A DNA stretch of 64,000 nucleotides from positions 1 to 64,000 of the IMG/VR virus record IMGVR_UViG_3300025840_000032; one strand, written 5' to 3'. The notes under the pieces were generated by a model. It did not search any database. It was not told the DNA's origin and saw nothing but the letters and a program-made list of their open reading frames with translations. Shown here piece by piece: positions 59,272 to 64,000 of the stretch. Made by a program: the position numbers and the translations under genes. The stretch is from a virus. The stretch's first letter is position 1. Each line of letters begins with the position of its first letter.

Positions 59272-59853
59272 ATGACAACAAATTACACACAAAGTCCTTT
59301 TAATAAGGAACGTCAAGATAAATTTTTATTGGTTATTCCAGTTCCGGAAGTTTTAAAGGATGATGTATCCAAAACGGTTAGAAGTAATGAGTTTGTTAAT
59401 CCAGATTCAGTCCAATTTTCGATTTATGGTAGTATTATACCACCTATTGATATACCGGAAATAGAAGTTAGATATGCTGGTCAAAACCTTCATGTCACTA
59501 GCCATAACAGGCTTACATACCCTCCAATTGATGTAAATTTTACAATTGATAATAGATTTAACAATTACTGGTTTATTTACAAGTGGTTAGATAAATTGCA
59601 AGATGATTATAAGGCATATTTTGATGCGGACAACAATCTCGACATTGGAGAGGTTGTAGAACGTAAGTATATGGCAGATTTCACCATATATGGATTAGAC
59701 GAATACAACAAAAAAATTGTACAATTTAATTTCACCAAAGGATTTCCGACAAATTTAGGGGGTATTGAGTATAATTATCGGAATCCGAATGAGATAGAAA
59801 CTACCTTCCGGTTAGCTTACAGTCAATTTAAGGTTGGGCTAGTGCAAGTATAG
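59272..59853 (+). CDS. Tail tube-fold protein between gp17 and gp18
   Basis: 193 residues from the ATG at 59272. KFLLVIPVPEVLK, SVQFSIYGSIIPPIDIPEIEV, DVNFTIDNRFNNYWFIYKWL and YNKKIVQFNFTKGFPTNLGG follow the beta pattern of tube-like proteins (gp19/gp54 type). T4 has no gene at this place. Could be a tube terminator, connector or baseplate tube component. Confidence 0.65.
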   Translation: MTTNYTQSPFNKERQDKFLLVIPVPEVLKDDVSKTVRSNEFVNPDSVQFSIYGSIIPPIDIPEIEVRYAGQNLHVTSHNRLTYPPIDVNFTIDNRFNNYWFIYKWLDKLQDDYKAYFDADNNLDIGEVVERKYMADFTIYGLDEYNKKIVQFNFTKGFPTNLGGIEYNYRNPNEIETTFRLAYSQFKVGLVQV

Positions 59854-59881
59854 GTATTATTTAATATAAACATATGATTTA

Positions 59882-59903
59882 GGATTTTTATTTGTAAAAA
59901 TCC
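59882..59903. repeat. Perfect inverted repeat upstream of gene 18
   Basis: GGATTTTTA (59882-59890), TTTG loop, TAAAAATCC (59895-59903). Its last base is the first base of the gene 18 late box. Could be an end of the upstream transcript or a control site. Confidence 0.6.
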
Positions 59904-59910
59904 ATAAATA
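59903..59910 (+). promoter_or_regulatory. Late promoter box of gene 18
   Basis: CATAAATA, 5 nt before the ATG at 59916. Confidence 0.8.
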
Positions 59911-59915
59911 TACAT

Positions 59916-62462
59916 ATGGCAAGAAGAACAATACAAAGTCCGGGTGTTGAAATCAATGAAATTGATTTGTCATTGCGCGCGGCAGATAAAATTGGCACAA
60001 ATATATTTATTACAGGATTTGCTCCTCAAGGTCCAAGCGATGAAATTGTTCAAGTTTCAAGTTTGTCTGAGTTTACACAGATTTATGGTACACCAACAAA
60101 CGCAGCTGAACGATATTTTTACCATACCGTTGCTCAGTCCTTTAATAGTCGAGCAAATATTTTGGTAAATCGTTTACCATATGGTGCAAGTTTAGGTGAC
60201 GGATTTACAAACAAATATTTCGCAACAGTTTACCCTGTTATACCTGTTAATAAAACAGCATACGACACATATGCTGGTACAAGTTATCAATATTTATCTG
60301 CAAATTTTGACGTTCAATGGGATGGATATACGAGTGGAACAACCTTTACATCACAGTTTTCACCAGCATCTGCAAATAATACCATGATTTATTTCATTGG
60401 TAAACCAACATTTGTTGCATTAACCCAAGAACAATATGTAGCAATTTTAGATGATTCGGCATTTAATTGGAGTAACACACCAGCTAGAGCAACTGAATTT
60501 ACCATCGATAATAACAACACAACTTTAACAGGTCAATTTTCAGCTAGTAACTTTGCTGGAGCCGGTCTTATTGTTCTAAATACTGCGAAAACAGCTATTA
60601 ATCAAAAGCTTGAAGGATATTATATGGCAATTGCTGATAATACTAACCTTTACGCTTCAACAAATTATGACGATATTACACGATTTACCGTTTCAAAGAA
60701 CGAAACCGATGATGTTGTTCAATATAGCTCTTTAGCAACTATTCCACAGTCTAGATTAAACTTTACATTATCAGCTGATTATAACGCTGAAGCAATTGCT
60801 AGCAATATATCTCAAACCCAGGAAAGCATTCCTACATTTGAAATCAATAAAACATCGTTCGACGATACTATTGTATTTGGTTTGTATAAGTTGAGAACCT
60901 CGGTCTTTTCTCCAGAAGTAACCAAATTGGATTATGTTTTAGAAGAAGGATATACAGGTAGTATTGATTATTATCGGCAGATTAATAATTCATCTGGTGG
61001 TGCACCAGTGAGTTTTTATGTGCCTCAAATAGTAAACAATAATAGCGTTAACTTTGCAGTTAAAATTAACCCATACATCTCTGGTAGATTTGCTGGGGCG
61101 TCTCTAAATGATGATGGTACACCACAACGGCGTGTTAGAGTTATAACTGACGAATTAATCAATAATGTGTATACCGGTGAAAACCCAGCGTCGCAATATT
61201 TACAAATTGTTGGTTTATCGTCTAGCAATGTTCAAGATATCAGTGATGGTAATAGTTATTTTCAAGTATTATCAGCTGAAAATCCGGTTGATATGGTACC
61301 ATATGAATATGGAACATTATATGCTCCTGGTTTTGGTCAATCTACAGCATTACCAGCTGCTAAATATAGTACATCAAAAGCATCCAATAATGTTATCGGA
61401 GATATTCCAGGTAAATTAGATCGTGTATTTGATAGATTAGCAAATGTTGATTTATTTGATATCGATATTATGCCAGAAGCTGGGTTAGGTACTATCCATG
61501 CAACAGTTCAACATACAACAAATGCAACGAATCTTGCTAATGGTTATTTTGATGATCGGGATTCAGTAACTGGATTAAATGGATTATCTGCAACCGGGAT
61601 ATCATTGAGTACTGCTGCTACTAATTTAAGATCTTCTTGGGCTACAGTGCAATCTAAATTTATTAATTTTACACAAAATATTCGAAAGGATTTTATATAT
61701 ATTTCGGATCCATTACGACAAATCTTTATTACCGGTGATAACCAAAAGGGTATCAATGTTCCAGGACAAACATTTCCATTAAACATCTTAACACCGTTAA
61801 AACAATTGTATAGTATTATTAATACCAACTATGCATCTGCTTATGCATCGTATGTTCAAGTATATGATTCGAATGTAGGTGGTCAGGTTTGGATACCATT
61901 CTCTGGTATAGCTGCAGCAAATTATGCTAGAACAGATGCAAATTTTGCACCATGGTATGCACCAGCTGGTTTCACACGTGGATTAATTAATGTTAATGAT
62001 ATTGCATTATATCCAACACAAAAACAACGCGATCAGATTTATGATCAAGTTAATATTAACCCAGTTGCATTCTTCCCTAGCGAAGGATTTGTAATATTCG
62101 GTCAGAAAACATTACAATCACAACCTAGTGCATTCGATAGAGTTAATGTTCGTAGATTGTTCTTATATCTTGAAAAACGAACAAGAGAAACAGTTAAATA
62201 TTTTGTGTTTGAACCAAACACATTGTTTACTAGAACAAATGTTATTAACATTCTTACTCCAATCTTTGAAGATGCAAAGAATAATGAAGGGTTATATGAT
62301 TACCTCATTGTATGCGATGAGAGAAATAATACACCCGATGTGATCGATGCTAACGAGTTAGTGATAGATATATATCTTAAACCCACGAGAGCGGCAGAGT
62401 TCATTTTGGTAAATTTTTACGCTACAAGAACCGGTCAAGATTTCTCAGAAATCGTTGGTTAA
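59916..62462 (+). CDS. 18: gp18 tail sheath protein
   Basis: 848 residues, longer than T4 gp18 (659). N-terminus RTIQSPGVEINEIDLS and FITGFAPQGPSDEIVQVSSL are the classic sheath start; C-terminus RRLFLYLEKRTRETVKYFVFEPN, DYLIVCDERNNTPDVID and LVIDIYLKPTRAAEFILV is the conserved polymerising part. The extra ~190 residues lie in the outer central domains. A late box and a strong terminator frame it as a single-gene unit. Confidence 0.95.
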   Translation: MARRTIQSPGVEINEIDLSLRAADKIGTNIFITGFAPQGPSDEIVQVSSLSEFTQIYGTPTNAAERYFYHTVAQSFNSRANILVNRLPYGASLGDGFTNKYFATVYPVIPVNKTAYDTYAGTSYQYLSANFDVQWDGYTSGTTFTSQFSPASANNTMIYFIGKPTFVALTQEQYVAILDDSAFNWSNTPARATEFTIDNNNTTLTGQFSASNFAGAGLIVLNTAKTAINQKLEGYYMAIADNTNLYASTNYDDITRFTVSKNETDDVVQYSSLATIPQSRLNFTLSADYNAEAIASNISQTQESIPTFEINKTSFDDTIVFGLYKLRTSVFSPEVTKLDYVLEEGYTGSIDYYRQINNSSGGAPVSFYVPQIVNNNSVNFAVKINPYISGRFAGASLNDDGTPQRRVRVITDELINNVYTGENPASQYLQIVGLSSSNVQDISDGNSYFQVLSAENPVDMVPYEYGTLYAPGFGQSTALPAAKYSTSKASNNVIGDIPGKLDRVFDRLANVDLFDIDIMPEAGLGTIHATVQHTTNATNLANGYFDDRDSVTGLNGLSATGISLSTAATNLRSSWATVQSKFINFTQNIRKDFIYISDPLRQIFITGDNQKGINVPGQTFPLNILTPLKQLYSIINTNYASAYASYVQVYDSNVGGQVWIPFSGIAAANYARTDANFAPWYAPAGFTRGLINVNDIALYPTQKQRDQIYDQVNINPVAFFPSEGFVIFGQKTLQSQPSAFDRVNVRRLFLYLEKRTRETVKYFVFEPNTLFTRTNVINILTPIFEDAKNNEGLYDYLIVCDERNNTPDVIDANELVIDIYLKPTRAAEFILVNFYATRTGQDFSEIVG

Positions 62463-62486
62463 TAACAAATCCAATTAAATTCACAG

Positions 62487-62511
62487 GGCTAGTTCATCTA
62501 GCCCTTTTTTA
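62487..62511 (+). terminator. Rho-independent terminator after gene 18
   Basis: GGGCTAG, TTCAT loop, CTAGCCC, then six T. Confidence 0.9.
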
Positions 62512-62537
62512 TTGTTCACTTAAAACTACCTGGAGCG

Positions 62538-62545
62538 CATAAATA
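62538..62545 (+). promoter_or_regulatory. Late promoter box of gene 19
   Basis: CATAAATA, 5 nt before the ATG at 62551. Confidence 0.8.
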
Positions 62546-62550
62546 ATAAT

Positions 62551-63099
62551 ATGCCAGACGTACGTCAAACAATAGCTGATTTTTATAGAGTAGCAGTTGA
62601 ACGAGATTTTGCAAGAGATTTTCAATTTAGAGTACTGAGTATTGATTCAGGTGGATCAAGCTCCGTTACGTTTGATGAAGACGATCTCGTATATTGCACA
62701 ACTGCGAATTTACCTGCAAGACAAGTAACCAATGTTGCTGTGCCATACATGGGATTAAACTTTAATATCCCTGGGAATGCAACATATCCTGGAAGTGATA
62801 ACTATTCACTACAATTTTACTGTGATCAAAACTCTCAAATTCGACAGAAATTTGAAGATATGTCACGAGACATTTTTGATGATGCAACATCAACTGGAAA
62901 TTACTTTGCTCCAAGACAATCTGCAGTTATTGATTTAGTTCAATTAGATACCCAATTAAATGAAGTTGCTCAATATCAGTTAATCGGAGCATCAGTTCGA
63001 AATGTTGGTGAATTAAATTATAATATCTCTGCAGGATCTGGAACAATTGTTAATTTTACTGTTTCATTAGCTTACCATTACTTTAGACGACGCGAATAA
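62551..63099 (+). CDS. 19: gp19 tail tube protein
   Basis: 182 residues (T4 gp19 is 163). FYRVAVERDFARDFQFRVLSI near the start, VAVPYMGLNFNIPGNATYPG in the middle and GASVRNVGELNYNISAGSGTIVNFTVSLAYHYF at the end match T4-type tube subunits. Builds the inner tube inside gp18. Own late promoter after the gene 18 terminator, so sheath and tube are transcribed separately. Confidence 0.92.
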   Translation: MPDVRQTIADFYRVAVERDFARDFQFRVLSIDSGGSSSVTFDEDDLVYCTTANLPARQVTNVAVPYMGLNFNIPGNATYPGSDNYSLQFYCDQNSQIRQKFEDMSRDIFDDATSTGNYFAPRQSAVIDLVQLDTQLNEVAQYQLIGASVRNVGELNYNISAGSGTIVNFTVSLAYHYFRRRE

Positions 63100-63100
63100 T

Positions 63101-63460
63101 GTGAACTCCGAACAAAAATACGACTTAACCTTCGAAGAATCCCGGACGAAATCTGGGATTCAGTTTGTTATGTATGTTGTTCGAAATAATAGACGATATC
63201 GCGCTGGTAAAATATCTGTTTATATGGATGATGAAGATAGATATTTAGTAGAATCATCCTATCTAAATGAAAAATATAGAGGTAAAGGTCTTGGTAAAAA
63301 ATTGTATACCTATGCATTAGAATCGTTAGGAATATTAAAAACTAATTATTTTGAAGCAAGTGTGTTGGCTCAACATGTTTGGAGATCACTTACAAAACAA
63401 TATAAATCCAGAAAACATTTTTTTAATGGAACACTTACCCTATACAATACCCTTAAATAA
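63101..63460 (+). CDS. GNAT-fold acetyltransferase-like protein
   Basis: 119 residues, GTG start 1 nt after the gene 19 stop. LNEKYRGKGLGKKLYTYALE contains the R-G-x-G-x-G/K acetyl-CoA loop of GNAT enzymes; ASVLAQHVWRSLTKQY fits the C-terminal motif (A..W..L). Its place between tube and baseplate genes suggests either protein modification of tail components or host interference. Substrate unknown. Confidence 0.72.
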   Translation: MNSEQKYDLTFEESRTKSGIQFVMYVVRNNRRYRAGKISVYMDDEDRYLVESSYLNEKYRGKGLGKKLYTYALESLGILKTNYFEASVLAQHVWRSLTKQYKSRKHFFNGTLTLYNTLK

Positions 63461-63465
63461 TTATT

Positions 63466-64000
63466 GTGAATAACCCATTTACTAATGCAATCCGTGGTTT
63501 AGGTGAGAATGCTAGTGGTCTATTAACTGGAACTAATCCACTATCTCAACCACAAATAACTTCTGTTTTTGGATTTACTGTACCTGGTACCCCGTTAATT
63601 AGTACACGAGATTTCTTCTTATCTCAAATGGAATCGTGGTTTACTACTATACCACTCCGTACTCAATGGATGTTACTTATTCAAGGATATCCACAGTTAT
63701 TACAAACAGAAGTAGTTCAATCATTAGAAGATAGGGCTGGTAACTATAATAATTTTGATATTAACCAAGCTGTTAGTATTCTAAAATCATATCCGTTGAA
63801 TAAAGTAATCGGTTGTGTGTTTGCTCAAGGAATTGATATCCCTAGCATGCAAAAATTATCAACTAGTAAAACTAAAGTGTTTAATGATAAACAACGTGGT
63901 TTTATCCCAGGTCAAATTAGTGAGGGCAAAAATTCATTTGATAATTTAACAATTCAGTTTAGAGAAACAAATACATCCTTTGTTGATTTTGTTGTTAGAC
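63466..64000 (+). CDS. Baseplate/tail tube-initiator-like protein, cut by window end
   Basis: GTG at 63466, 5 nt after the previous stop; 178 codons visible and still open at the window end. MNNPFTNAIRGLGENASGLL, TTIPLRTQWMLLIQGYP, FAQGIDIPSMQKL, DKQRGFIPGQ and FDNLTIQFRETNTSFVDFVV resemble the tube-fold initiator proteins of T4-like baseplates (gp54/gp48 class). Which of these it is cannot be settled from the fragment. Confidence 0.65.
   Translation, partial: MNNPFTNAIRGLGENASGLLTGTNPLSQPQITSVFGFTVPGTPLISTRDFFLSQMESWFTTIPLRTQWMLLIQGYPQLLQTEVVQSLEDRAGNYNNFDINQAVSILKSYPLNKVIGCVFAQGIDIPSMQKLSTSKTKVFNDKQRGFIPGQISEGKNSFDNLTIQFRETNTSFVDFVVR

Overview
This window is a 64 kb piece of an AT-rich (about one third GC by eye) T4-like myovirus genome. 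The T4 core is recognisable from sequence: recombination and replication genes (UvsY-like, UvsW, gp47, gp46, gp43 DNA polymerase, UvsX, gp41 helicase, gp59-like loader, gp32 SSB, gp45 clamp, RNase H, gp61 primase), the late sigma factor gp55, and virion genes (gp14-like neck protein, gp17 terminase, gp18 sheath, gp19 tube, start of a baseplate or tube gene). The host cannot be read from the window. Low GC, many nucleotide-sugar genes and the T4-like core would fit a marine bacterial host, but that is inference.

Layout. 1-6.3 kb: 7-deazaguanine (preQ0) genes queE, queD and folE, a PhoH ATPase and small late genes. 6.3-16.9 kb: an outer-membrane beta-barrel gene, then a long minus-strand late block with an FGRLRVS-type virion protein, several small Lys/Cys-rich proteins, an HxGH nucleotidyltransferase, a ligase-like nucleotidyltransferase and a PD-(D/E)XK-like nuclease. 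16.9-21.3 kb: uvsY-like gene, sugar-activation genes, uvsW and gene 55. 21.3-24.8 kb: tandem leucine-rich-repeat (LRR) paralogues around a HtrL/YibB-like gene. 24.8-33.7 kb: genes 47, 46 and 43. The polymerase gene is split in two by an antisense GIY-YIG endonuclease gene, and its second half also carries a compact group I intron. 33.7-51.8 kb: a fifth LRR paralogue, uvsX, carbamoyltransferase, queC, a class II glutamine amidotransferase, GDP-mannose-epimerase-like gene, genes 41, 59-like, 32 and 45, rmlD- and rmlB-like genes, rnh and 61. 51.8-64 kb: virion genes.

How it works together. Early or middle genes lie mostly on the plus strand behind sigma70-like promoters (TTGA.., 16-17 nt, TATAAT-like) whose -10 box ends only 6-9 nt before the start codon. 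Late genes have a gp55-type box ([C/T]ATAAATA and variants) with almost always exactly 5 nt to the start codon. Both geometries predict mRNAs that begin at or within a few nucleotides of the start codon, so leaderless expression looks like a general strategy here. Gene 32 is a clear exception, with a structured leader.

The most interesting system-level signal is a short N-terminal tag (roughly M-K-F-x-x-[FIL]-x-x-L-L-x-E) shared by many otherwise unrelated proteins, mostly minus-strand late genes: LRR proteins, nucleotidyltransferases, nuclease- and protease-like proteins and small basic proteins. It resembles the capsid-targeting sequence of T4 internal head proteins. I infer that this phage may package and inject a large set of cargo proteins.
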